Positions 25,122-36,500 of a stretch of DNA of 64,000 nucleotides are shown here, piece after piece. The notes under the pieces are model-generated. The model was not told the DNA's origin. It did no database searches and worked only from the letters and a program-made list of their open reading frames with translations. The stretch lies in contig NC_080045.1 of NCBI RefSeq assembly GCF_012489685.1, forward strand, positions 53,333,815 through 53,397,814. The letters run 5' to 3'. The position numbers and the translations under genes are program-made. Position 1 is the first letter of the stretch. Each line of letters begins with the position of its first letter. The DNA is from Lotus japonicus (taxonomy: Eukaryota; Streptophyta; Magnoliopsida; Fabales; Fabaceae).

Positions 25122-25679
25122 TCAGTAACGGCGACGGCGGTAGTAGTGAATAGCGACTTCATAAGTGTCACAAAACTTAGTAGGCCTAACTGTTATACTA
25201 TCACCTTCATCCAAATTGTGTTCTAACACAAAATCATACCAGCCTGTCCCCCCAAAATAACACGTGAATGCACTGTTGTAATGCCAAATGAGTCTCACAT
25301 AGTAACGTCTCCCTCCAGTGGTTTCCAAATGGACATGTGAATACCTTCGTGACATCCATGTTCGGACAAAACTTGCGGGGATGCACTAAAAATCAAAGTT
25401 GAGCACAAATAAATTAGATGCTGAAAAATAAAAATGGTGCACAAATTAATGAGATGATGACAAAATCAGTTTCACTACCAATGCTTGGTCCGCTGAAGCT
25501 TGAGAATATGTAATTTCCTTGGTGAAAGAAGGAACAAAAGGACCATGCCCCACTCTCTCTTCACGTTCAACAGGTTGTTGGACCTCCGGCAGGATCATCT
25601 CTTCCTCATGTTGTGATTCATCATCTGAATGAACCTCAATTGGCTCCTCCTTGATCTTGCCATATGTAGAGCAGGCCAT
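25122..25679 (-). CDS. B3-domain protein carried by the MULE
   Basis: Two exons: 25479-25679 (67 codons) and 25122-25385, joined in phase 0 across a GT-AG intron (donor TTG/GTAGTG, acceptor TTTTTAG), giving 154 residues. The first half is acidic and contains KIKEEPIEVHSDDE. The second half has the B3 pattern: FVPSFTKEITYSQASADQAL, CIPASFVRTW, VHLETTGGRRYYVRLIW, GWYDFVLEHNLDEGDSITVRP. B3 domains bind DNA in plant transcription factors. The frame is intact, unlike the neighbouring transposase. The ATG lies directly after a CT-rich stretch, as expected of a 5' UTR. Role in the element is unknown: terminus binding and anti-silencing are both possible guesses; a captured host gene is the alternative. 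Confidence 0.8.
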
Positions 25680-26661
25680 TTTTTCTAATGGAATTGAGTT
25701 GTGAGTGAGAGTGGGTCGGTTGAAAGGGACGTGAGTGAGGGTGTGGGTGGGTTGAAAGGGACGTGAATGAGTGTGTGTTTATATAGAAGGGGTGTGTTGG
25801 TGGGGGAGTGGTTACAAGCATTAATGGTTTGTTAATGGGTAATTGAATGAGTTTTGGTAGTTACGGTCAGCAACTTTGACCATAAAGTTGGGAAACGGTG
25901 CCTGACCATGCATTTAGGTTCCTAAAATTTTGAAATTCTAACATGCTGACTGCTGACCAACATTCAAAGTCACATAATTTCTGACTTTGCACTTAGGTCC
26001 TTATATCCTTCTTATTAATGGTTTAGTGTCAACAAATTATTGGGCCAAGTCAGCCCACTACTCAAACTTTTGTGTTAAAATTCAATGGGCCAAGTAGGCC
26101 CATTACTCACTTTTACTTAATTTTTTTGTAAAAATTAATGGGCCAAGGCGCCCCACTACTCATATTTTTTTTTGTTACTGTTTAATGGGCCACGAAGACA
26201 ACTTTTAATAAAAATAAAAAATAATAGAAATAACAAATGCAAATGCAAATGCAAATGCAATAATATCATATAATATCCCACAAATGGTGGTAATACCCTG
26301 CAAACTCAGAACTACAAACAATTTTTCAAATGCAAATGCAATAATATCATATCATATCCCACAAATGGTGGTAATACTATGCATTGCCCACCAGAGGAAA
26401 TTCAATGCATTGTATTACCACACCACAGAATCATCCAATCATCCAGTAGCATAATTACAAGAGGTTCAACAGGGAACAAAACATATTTGCGACAAAATAC
26501 TCATGTGGTTGAAAAACCAGTTAATCAACAAAAACAAAAAATAACCATATTCTCCACAACTTCCACTAGCCTCCTCCACAGCCACATCAAGCTGAACATC
26601 AGTAAACACAAAAAACTTCTATCAGAAAACTTCTATCAACAACAAAACATCAGTGCTGGCC
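25680..26661. other. spacer with short direct repeats
   Basis: Likely 5' flank of the B3 gene and 3' flank of the Ulp1-like gene. At 26236-26376 the block CAAATGCAATAATATCATAT to CACAAATGGTGGTAATAC occurs twice about 90 bp apart, preceded by a (CAAATG)n run. Three versions of AATGGGCCAAG(T/G) occur at 26030-26200. Confidence 0.5.
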
Positions 26662-29615
26662 TCAATCTATATCAGCAACATGAAGGCTGGTCCAGAGCAA
26701 GGAAGCCTTCTCTTCAAAAACTCTCCTCATGTCGTTATGATCTCCAGACAAAAGACTGGTGCCTGTTTTCATACGCACAGCACAATCATTCGGCTACAAC
26801 ATAAACATAAACAACTTCATGTTATTGGGGCTAAAACAAATGTTATTAATTGGAAAAATAGCACAAACAAACAGTCACATGTACATATGTTAAGAATTAC
26901 TTACATATCCACTGTGATTGGGGCTAAACCCAGCTCCCATCTCAAGCCAATTCAGCACCCAAACCGCTGAATCATGACTGCAGTCAAACCAGGAGGAATT
27001 AATTAGACAAAGTAGACAAACAGTTGCTGGATTTCTATATAATCCATTAATTATTGTTACATATACCAGCTCCCAGTGTTGGGGATTCCCCTTGCTTCCT
27101 TCAGCTGCCATGAATGGAAATCTGACATTTTTCGGAAGAAATCCATTTCAACATATCTGCCTGATGTACTCATCATTTGCATAAGTGTATCACACTGCCA
27201 ACATAACCAGAAAAACATTAAATTTGAAGGTGAATAAATAATGCAAGTAAGATATTGAAGTTAGACAAGTAATTACCATTGTTCGCATGCTTGCACATCT
27301 AATGGGTACATCATCCACATTGAGATGGGAATCAAAGTAACAGATAGCATAATCCACAATAGAAATTACCATCAAATACCAATGACCAGACTCACTCTTC
27401 ATAGGAACATAAATCTACACATGATTGAAATATGTTAATTGGTAACCACAATGAGTTTTCATCCCCCTTCCAATTATATCAATACTTACAAAGCTTAGTG
27501 TGTTCCATGGAGACATGAAAGGGATGAAGTAAGCCCTAGCAAGCTTTTCAATAGAAACACCCTTGTAAACATCATCCTAATAAAAGCACAAAAATGCAAC
27601 AACTTAAATAAAAATGCTCCATTGAAAATTTTCAGAATAATTTAAAAAGAGGATATGAAATTAAATTAACACTTACCACAAAAGATGGTGGAATGCACCA
27701 TATAGTATCGTTCAGAAGATAGCTCTGTTCCCGCGCTATCTTTACAGCAATCAAATTGAAAATCTAAATGCAAACAAACAAAAAGACAAATACATAAGAA
27801 CAGTCTTAAATGCAAGCAACAACAATCTAATCAATAAACCACCTTATCTGTAATTTGTTGACCAGGCACCAAGCAATCAAAATCCTTTCTCCTTGCTTCA
27901 TGTGAATCCATGCTTAGTACAACCTCTCTGTTACACAGCAGCGCAAAACATTACGTATCTAAACAGGATCAGGATTGTAACAGATTGCAAATAAATAATA
28001 AGGATCAACTTACTCCGGGTCTTGGTCCTTGTGGAATAAATACACAGCAGCTTGAGCTTCAAAATGACCCCAGTCAAACTCCGATGGGATGTTAAACTTT
28101 AAATTGGCAGACTGCCATCATAAATAATAAGTTAGATATGACATAAAAGTTTAACATTTCACACCAAATAACACTGTTATTCAGCACTTTATACTGTTAC
28201 AATTACCTTGGGAAAAATGGGAGCAGGTGAGGGCCGAATGTATAGTCTAGCTTGCGTCACCGGGTTAATGACCTTAGAGGCAGGGAGAGTAGTTAGGAAA
28301 CTGCTTGGAGGCTTTTTGGCAGACGACGGGGAACGAAATAGCTTCTGCTTTGTTTCTTCAACATCTTTCCTCACAAAGGCTCCAATAACTCCCTACAACA
28401 TTGCAGATTCAATGTCAAACACAAACACTAAAGCTTGAGGTCATTAGAAATACAAATTATTAAGGGTGAGGTCATTAGAAATAAAAATATAAACCTCCAC
28501 AGATGTAGCACTCCGAAAGCTTTTTTGCAACCACGGTGTAAGAAAGGGTGTGTTCTTTGTGTTCTTTGGTGTTTCTGGAGTGCACAGATTTTCAGCCCTA
28601 GCAGCAACAGCAACATCACTCACTTGGGTTTGGATAGCAGCAGATGAACCTTCATCAGTCTCCAAATCAGCTCCATCAAAATCAACATTCAATATGTCAT
28701 TTTCCATGATCTCAGCTACAACTCTTGTCCTCATCCTTTTGTTGTTACCAGCAGAACTTGAAGTGCGTTTAGACCTAATACCAGCACCAGATGCACTTTT
28801 CCCCTTTGATTGACTACAACCTTTAGGCTCTGACGCAGTGACTTTAGCTTTCATAACAGCAGAAGATGCAGACCCTTTAGATTGACTAACAAATTTGTGA
28901 TGTGCTGTAGTTACATCTGGTTTCTCAACCATGCTCAAATACTTCTCTACCCTCCCCATATTAGCTTGCATCCCAGCCTGAATAGTTTGAAATTCCTCTA
29001 GCCGAGCATCTACACTTTCAAACTTCAGCAACGCAGCTTTCACCGACCCAGCAAGACTAATTACAGCAGTGTTAATCTGTTTAACATCACTGCAAAGTGC
29101 TGTTGGATCAAAATGCTCAACCACCCTAGCCTCCACATGTACAATGTCTGTCATAGTATCTAAGCTGAAGATTAAATACATTAGAGGAAGTTAGAAACTT
29201 AGTTCTTGGATCATTTCTGGAATATCTCATTATTAATAAGAATATTTCGAAACTCACATTACATTAAATTGTATAGGTAAGAAATAAGGTAAGAAATCAT
29301 GTTCAGGCTGATTAATGGTTGAAGACAAGAAATAAGGTATGAAAAATAATGCTAAATAACTATATCTAACAAATTTTAAAACAATGTTATTTTTTTTAAA
29401 AGATCTAATGTTAATATGATGGAAGAGAAAAAGAGAAAAACTCAGGTTACAAAGATAGTTAAAATCAAACAAAATGATGTGCAACAAGTTCAAATCAAAA
29501 TGATGTTAGGCAAGAAGACTAACTCAACTAACCTTCCTTCCCCTCCGTCCAATGGAGTATTCAGGCTTGGTTCATCCTCGGCAAACTTCCCAGGTTCAGA
29601 TCCAGATCCACCCAT
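26662..29615 (-). CDS. Ulp1-like C48 peptidase family protein carried by the MULE, 11 exons
   Basis: Exons 29533-29615, 28495-29164, 28207-28392, 28014-28111, 27843-27927, 27677-27763, 27490-27576, 27277-27414, 27067-27194, 26905-26977 and 26662-26793 join with consistent phases to 588 residues and a stop. The first 250 residues are low-complexity and basic (a nuclear-type KRTSSSAGNNKRMRTR stretch). The C-terminal 270 form an Ulp1/SENP-like fold: GHWYLMVI (His443), YFDSH (Asp460), and HDSAVWVLNWLEMG, where the catalytic Cys is expected. Position 524 is Ser, not Cys, and no oxyanion Gln is visible before it. Active Ulp1 enzymes cleave SUMO; this one may be a pseudo-protease or have changed chemistry. 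Intactness across ten introns suggests past selection or recent insertion. Exon limits are read by eye. Confidence 0.82.
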
Positions 29616-30202
29616 GATGACTTACACGAAAAAAGAGTTACGGTTAACCAAATTCAAAAACAGGTTCAACAAGACTAAAAAGTAAGAGAAGGGAAGAGAA
29701 CTAGTAGGGTTGGTAAGGGTAAGAGTATCTTACTTCAGAGGATTGTGATTGTGATAGGGTGGGTGTTGAAAATCCCAATTTAATAGTAATATATAGTCAC
29801 TTTGTCACTTTGTTGGGTTTGGGTTTACAAGTAGTCACCAATCAGGCCCATTAGTCAGTCAATTTCACTTCAACTAGATAATTAGAATAGAAAATAACTA
29901 GAATTTTCCAAGTAAGACCGTGGGACCCCACAATCAGAAACACAAAACCACTTCCATTTCCATTTCTATCAATGCTCAGAACTCAACTCAGGACCCACAA
30001 TCCAATCCAGACTCATTGAAGATTATCATTTATCAAATTTAACATTACTTTAAATTAAACAGACATGCCTTCCAAACATAAACAACTTAAATTATATTAC
30101 ACATCACACATTACATTACAATAACACTTGGATCCAACACAATACACAGACATACATAATTAAAAAAAATACATTTAATGTCAAAATTACAAAACAACAA
30201 AA

Positions 30203-30688
30203 CTAGGAAAGCAGCACATATGATGTCAGCATCATGCCAAGGAAAATACCAAACAAAATACAACACATGGAATCCCACAAAAAACTTCTTGGTTGAGCAT
30301 TTGAAATTCGAAGACCTTGATTTTCAGAGGATGACTCTCTCAGAGGCTCATCTAAGCCTCCACAGGCAGCAAGTGTGGGGGCAAAGTGTAAATCCCCCTC
30401 CCAGTGAACATGTTCAACTGGCCTTGGTCCTCTATAAGGAAAATTCCTCACACCTCCCTCAGCCAAAAAACGCATCCACGCGCTAGCAGCATCCTCGCAA
30501 GTGGGGTATTTTTTAAAATCTGCATTAGGGAATCCATAAACCCGCCGGTTGCAATCATGCCAATTTGCGTATATCCCAGGCTCTCTACCAACAAAAACAA
30601 CATATTTACCCATTGTTGCCTCAAGAGGTGGTGGTCGTACCCTATTTCGTCTTTGCATTTTTTTAAACTGGTGGTTTGGATGTATCAC
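30203..30688 (-). CDS. viroplasmin/RNase H1 N-terminal-like domain protein with C-terminal membrane segment
   Basis: 161 residues, single exon. Residues 27-75 (GKYVVFVGREPGIYANWHDC, then GFPNADFKKYPTCEDAASAW) match the RNase H1 N-terminal hybrid-binding fold, also called the caulimovirus viroplasmin domain, which binds RNA:DNA hybrids or dsRNA. There is no RNase H catalytic domain after it. The final 26 residues contain a hydrophobic stretch (CCILFGIFLGMMLTSYVLLS) like a tail anchor. The upstream basic stretch KKMQRRNRVR may bind nucleic acid. The initiating Met could also be Met26, just before the domain. Intact frame inside the MULE; function not known. Confidence 0.7.
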   Translation of the reverse strand: MIHPNHQFKKMQRRNRVRPPPLEATMGKYVVFVGREPGIYANWHDCNRRVYGFPNADFKKYPTCEDAASAWMRFLAEGGVRNFPYRGPRPVEHVHWEGDLHFAPTLAACGGLDEPLRESSSENQGLRISNAQPRSFLWDSMCCILFGIFLGMMLTSYVLLS

Positions 30689-30986
30689 TACCTTGGCTGT
30701 ATAAATAAATAAAATTGTGTATTATTATTACTCAAACGACTCGATAACTATGCAAGCTGCAAAAGCTGCAACAGGGTACAGAGACAGAGTAGGCTTTAAA
30801 CCTACCTCTGTCATCTGTGGTATTTCAGAGTTCAAAAGAAAGAAGAAGGGGACTTCACGTGCTATGTTAGCTGAACACGCAACATGCGTGGCAGCAGAAA
30901 AGAAGCTGAGAGAGAAAGAGAAAGAAAGGGGTCAGGGAAGGAAGAGGACAAACCCAGTACAGTACAACATATTATTATGTAGGTAA

Positions 30987-31293
30987 TACTCCCTCCGGTC
31001 CTATTTATAAGCATGAAAGAGAAGAAAAATCTTGGTCCTTTTTATAAGAACCAAATGAAAGTTTGAGCTATATTAATTTTTTTTTCCAATGATGCCCTTA
31101 TTAATTCTAACTTGTAAAATGTGCCTCATTAATTATTCTCTCTCTTTCCCACTTTCCAATACTAATAACAAAGGGTAATTTTGGAAGTTTATTTTGATTC
31201 AAGACAAATTTAATGCATTTTATCTAGTTTAACTACATTTCTTAAACTATGTGATTTTTTTTTTGCTGCTTATAAATAGGACCGGAGGGAGTA
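30987..31293. mobile_element. Stowaway-like MITE
   Basis: Element 30989-31291, ends CTCCCTCCGGTCC and its complement, flanked by TA duplications. Interior reads CTATTTATAAGCATGA and complement, AT-rich, non-coding. Nested within the MULE. Confidence 0.88.
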
Positions 31294-33060
31294 ATATTTT
31301 AAAAGTTAATAATAGTAGTTAATAGTTATTTAATTATTTTTCAAAAATATTGAATTTTTAATTATTAAAGAAATTAATAGTGCAATTTAAATATCTTCTG
31401 TAAAGAATTTTTTTTAAATATACAACTATAATTTATAAATATTTTTTCTTTTAATTTAATATTTTTTTCTGGTCAATTAATAATAAATATTTATTATTTT
31501 TTTCAAATTATCATTTCTTTTTTATTTATTAAAATTTTTAATATTCATTCTTTATTTAAATTTAAATTAATTAATACTTTATTTTAAATAAATAATAGTT
31601 TTTCTCTGGTCAATTAAAAATAAATTAGTTTGTTTAGTTTATAAGTAGTTTTCAGGCCCTGACCGTAAAAAAAAAAACATGTAGTTTTATGGCCCAGGAT
31701 GATTCGGGGAAAAAACTAAGTGGGCCAAACAAAAAACAACAGGACAAACAAAAAACGAGCAAGTGAGAGAAAAAAATTCATGCCAACGGCCCACTAACCT
31801 CACCGGACAAAAACACAACACTTCGTCGATCCCAGCACACCCAGCAATCCCAAAATCAGATTCACCTCCTTAATAATTGATTTTGATTTTCGCATGATGA
31901 TTAGGGAACGATGATTAGCCCATAAACACCCTAAGTTCAAATTCAACAAAGAACAATTGTTAGTATGCATTCAATCAATCAGATCAAATCAATTATAAAA
32001 TGCTTACATGAGTCACTCAATCCCCAAATCAATACCCAGAAAATTCTTCAAATAACAGTGATTCAATTCCAGAGACAACAACAAATCAGCTGATGTATCC
32101 TAAACCCCAAATCAACGTAATGAAAATCCCAAATTTATACCACAAAAAAAACCTAATTTGGAAACTGCAAAACAAACAACAAATTAATTTAACCCAAATC
32201 ACCATTCTCAGAAAACAATTTCCAAATTCCCAAATTGTCCAGCCCGCAAACCCTAATTTGTAAAATCATCCAAAATCCCTAAATCAATTTAACCATTTTC
32301 CTCAAAATTTTTCAAAATCCCAGGAATTCAACCCAGAAATCCCCATATATCAACCCACAAAGCAAAAGTAGAGGGGAATCGAACAATTACGTGGGAGAAA
32401 GAAGAATATGTCCAGAATCGAAGATATGAGGACATGAACAGCAAGATCCAAAGCCACACCCAGCCTCGATCGAGGATAACAAATCCACACCCAGATCGGA
32501 AAAACCCACGACAAGGACAATGATGGAAGGTTTCCATCGATATCTGGGTGTGGGTTTCAAACGATGGGCAATGTCGGTTTCGAAGGGGGAGGTGGGTTTC
32601 AAAGGGAAAGGTGGGTTTCGAAGGGGGGAGGTGGGTTTCAAAGGGAAAGGTGGGTTTCGAAGGGGGAGGTTGGGGACAGAGAAGATTGGAGTGGGAGACG
32701 GAGAAGGATGGAGGGTTCTGGAGACGGAGAAGATTGGAGTGTTCGATGGTGGGTGTGGGGGTGGCTAGGAACCCTAGATGAACATTCTGGATCTGGATTG
32801 GTTTCTTTGTGTGTGGAGTTGGAGAGGATAATATGAATTGGTTTAATTGAATTGAATGGGTAGATAGGGTAAGTTGGGTAGATCTGATTAACATTAATGT
32901 GGTTAAAATATTTTTTACATTATTTCATTTTTTAAAACTTATTTACCTTACTTATTTACCACATTAGTTACCATATGAGTTAGTGTTAGTTAAACCATAA
33001 TTATATTATAAGTATTTACTTAATATATTTACTTAATTATTTAGATTTTTAAAATTTAAA
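31294..33060. other. right subterminal region of MULE with G-rich tandem repeat
   Basis: At 32578-32672 a G-rich tandem array alternates GGTGGGTTTC(A/G)AAGG-type units. The surrounding GC-rich part (32330-32780) has long frames on both strands, but their repetitive composition gives no domain. 31300-31640 is extremely AT-rich. Confidence 0.5.
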
Positions 33061-33079
33061 AATATAAAAAATCAAAAAA

Positions 33080-33153
33080 ACCTGAAGTAACAGGTCAAAA
33101 GGGGGATGTGCAACCATACACAAGTTTTTACTTGTGTATGTTAAATTTTTCCC
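33080..33153 (-). repeat. right terminus of MULE with two dyads
   Basis: Outer 11-bp-stem hairpin CATACACAAGT-TTTT-ACTTGTGTATG (33115-33140) and inner dyad ACCTG-N6-CAGGT (33080-33095), separated by CAAAAGGGGG. This is the same architecture as the left end. Confidence 0.8.
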
Positions 33154-33186
33154 TAGCCTATGTGTTATTAAGCCTAAATTGAAAGA

Positions 33187-33504
33187 TACTCCCTCCGTTC
33201 CTGATCTTTTGTTGTTTTAAGTTTTGGTCTAAATTCCAAAACATTTGTTGTTTTACAAACCCAATGCATTTTTTCTCAATTTATTCCATGTATACCCTCA
33301 TTTAATACTATATCTCTCACCTACCACCTTTTATTTTCACCAATCAAAATCATAACAAGTTTTTTAACCAATAATTACTATTCTCTCTCTTCACTCTAAC
33401 TCAACATTAAATAAGGGTGTTTATGTCAACAAATATTTCAATGATTGCACTCTTAAACAATGTGCATAACCTTAAACAACAAAAGATCAGGAACGGAGGG
33501 AGTA
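33187..33504. mobile_element. Stowaway-like MITE
   Basis: Element 33189-33502, inverted ends CTCCCTCCGTTCCTGATC, TA duplication on each side, non-coding interior starting TTTTGTTGTTTTAAG. It lies between the right end of the MULE and the start of Helitron C. Confidence 0.9.
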
Positions 33505-33505
33505 A

Positions 33506-36500
33506 TCTACTATAGCAATAGATAACAAATGCTTGGTACTGTACATCATTTCGATATCAACATTTATGAAGAGGAAGAGAAGATAAATATGTGATAAATG
33601 ATGATATACCATATTCATTCCTAATAATAAAATCTCATTATGACGCGTATTAAAAAACACATTTATATGCTTTAGAAAAAAGGAAGGTTGTGATCCCCAC
33701 ATAGATGATTTGACACTCCAAGAATGACTCTCACTCAACCCCCTTCTTTACATGACAAGTGTCACACTCCTATTCATTTGGATCAAAACATTACAATTTC
33801 ATTTTCATTTGCATTATGTATGAAGCCCATATATTTAAAACTCTCTATTTTCCTTCCATAATTTAAGCACTGAACTCGAATTTGAAAAATATTAATAAAT
33901 AAAAAATGTTACACATTAATTTCAATGACTACTGTATTCAATTGTTTCCATCTTTGAGAAACAATTTTCATTTCGAAATTTATACTATAATGTGTATTTC
34001 AAATTCGAAATTGACCCTCACTCATTAATTGGTTTCTCTGTTGGCATTGGTTGATTAATCAGTACTTGATGGTCGTTTTTTCTAAAACTCTGCAATTTAT
34101 GATTGGTTTTGAAACTCCCTATTTTCCTTCCAAATTTTAAGCAATCTACTTGATTAGCAAAATAAGTAATAATTAAATAACGTTACAGATTAAATTAGGA
34201 GAAGCATCATTTCATCAAATATTCAACCATTAACGGTTAAAATTATTTAAATCAAAATCTTATGTAGATATTTATTTTTATAATCAAATTAATATTTTTA
34301 AGTATTTTTTTTAAAAAAATTGAGTGTACCTATTCATGGTTAAAATTTTTATTTGAGTTTTGTATGGAGACCCATTATTGAAAGATTTTTTTTGTTACAA
34401 TTTTGAAAACATTTTGAATGCTTAAATGAATTTGAAATTAACCCCCTTCATTAATGAATTTCTTCGTTGGTATTGAGCAGCATTGATTCCTTTTATTTGT
34501 TTGATTTATTTAAAAAAACGGGTATTTTGAATGAAAAAGACAAATTAAAATGGGTAGAATTTAAAACAAACAACTATGGAATACAAACATGATTCATAAA
34601 ACCGCAAATCAAAGCAATAAAGTATTGATTTGCATTTATTTATTTGATTTAATTCTCTTAAATAAAAACCGCAAATTTAATTGGAAAAGTCAGATTAGCA
34701 TTGATTCTATTTACTACTATCCAAATTTGAGCATATATTCGAATGAAATCAAATTTGCATTTATTCATCTTATTCAATTCAAATTCAAATAATTTTGGTT
34801 TTCTAATAGGAATCATCACCTTTTATCATCATTGTGAGCCCCACCTAGCTGATTACTATATCAATCACCTAATGTTATTATTCAACTTCATCAGTCCTTC
34901 CATTTTTCACCAACTATTAGCTTTGAAATATACATTGTTCTAATGGCAATTGACGATTTCGCCACCCTCGTTGCCTCGAAGGAGAACTTGACTATTGTTG
35001 CATAGGTGAACCATTTATCGCTTAATCCGAGCTTATATGGCTCGAAGCTTCCATTTTCCATGGACATGATTCTTATGGATGATAAGGTATATTACTTTTT
35101 CACATAATCACCATGTTTTAAGTTTTTTTTTAATGGTTGGTAAATCTCTTATGTTATCTGTTTATTGAATTCCAGGGTTGTAAGATTCACGCTTCGGTTA
35201 GAAAGACTCTTATATACCGATTTCAATCTTTGCTAAGTGAATGACGTGTATATCAGATTTTGTTTTTTGGTGTTGGTGAAAGCGGTCGTGATTTCCGTCC
35301 AACCTCACATCCATTCAAGATCAACTTTGATATTCATACTTCTGTGCGATTGGTTCCCAACAAGGCTATCAACTTAAGTCCTTACAATTTTGTGCTACTC
35401 TCTGATATAATGTTTAAGGACATTGATGCGTCTTTTCTTATAGGTATATACTATTTTCAAATATTTTTGGTTTTAAATTACTGTTCTAAAAGTTGGATTA
35501 ATATTTTTCTGATTTAGCATATGTGATTGGAATTCTCACCAGTGCAACTGGTGAGCAAGAATGAGAAGGATGGGGAAAAGCAAAAGAGAATTACTATTCA
35601 ACTTGACCAAGATGGGTACACTTAATGTTTAATGCTTATTCACATTTAATCCATCTTTATTATTATGAAATCGGTTTAATATTTTACCATTTTTTTGAAT
35701 AGGGTTCGGGTTGAATGCGTCTTTTTTGGCAAGTATGTTGCTGAAGTCATAGGTTATCTTGCACCAGGAGATGCAACAAATGTTGTTGTGGTTGTGCAAT
35801 GTGCAAAGATCAAGCCCTTTAAATGTATTTAAAAGTTTGATCTGGTGTCGAATAATCAAAATATAGTTGGTGGTGTTCTTTTCCTTAATCCTATTTTTTA
35901 ACAGGTAAGACAAGTGTCCAAAATGTTTATGGGGCTACAAGGGTTTTTTTTATCCTCTCACACAAGAAGCTGCCCCTTTCCGAGCTCGGTGAGTTTTATT
36001 CTGATTTTTAAATCTCTTTCATTTTTTTTATTCATATCAAATTAGTTCAATCGGCTATCTTCCAGATTCTTGAAATCAATAGATACTGTTGCACATGTGA
36101 TTAGGCCGCTGCAGGACTCGACAAAAAATCTACCCCTGAAGATGATTTCCTAAAATATAGTGATGGAAAAACCAGTAAGCAACTTAAAGATCTTGATGAG
36201 GTATACTCTTGACTTTACAATTCAATAATAATTTATATTCCATATTTAGTTACAACATATATTACACGTTTTTATCTTCGAATTTAATTTTGCATAAGTC
36301 ATATTGTGTTGTTCTTGGTATTGTTAAGTATATTGCAAAGGGTATGGATTGGTGTTACCCTGCGTGCAAATGTAGTAAGAAGGTATATCTTGCTGACGGA
36401 ATGTATTTATGTGAGCCTTGTAATCGTCACGCTGTTTCTCCAGCTCACAAGTTAGACTACAACTTCGTGTGATGGATTCAAAAGATACTGCTACCTTTGT

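Larger units (their letters stand above)
19653..33153. mobile_element. 13.5-kb Mutator-like element with passenger genes
   Basis: Bounded by a perfect target duplication TAGCCTATG (19644-19652 and 33154-33162; one further matching base on the left). Its termini start GAGAGTGC on the left and GGGAAAAA on the right, and share CTTGTGTA, GGTT(A/G)CACA and CTTTTGACCTG in inverted order. Inside, left to right: a broken FAR1/MULE transposase (+), a B3-domain gene (-), an Ulp1-like gene (-), a viroplasmin/RNase H1 N-terminal-like gene (-) and a Stowaway MITE. Transposase plus Ulp1-like protease is known from Kaonashi-type and related plant MULEs. The additional B3 and viroplasmin-like genes are less usual. 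It inserted next to the LINE, using overlapping target bases. Confidence 0.9.

Noticed and set aside
32328..32894. 188-codon minus-strand frame with PFETHLP repeats
   Set aside because: Arises from the G-rich tandem repeat; several overlapping frames on the other strand are equally open.
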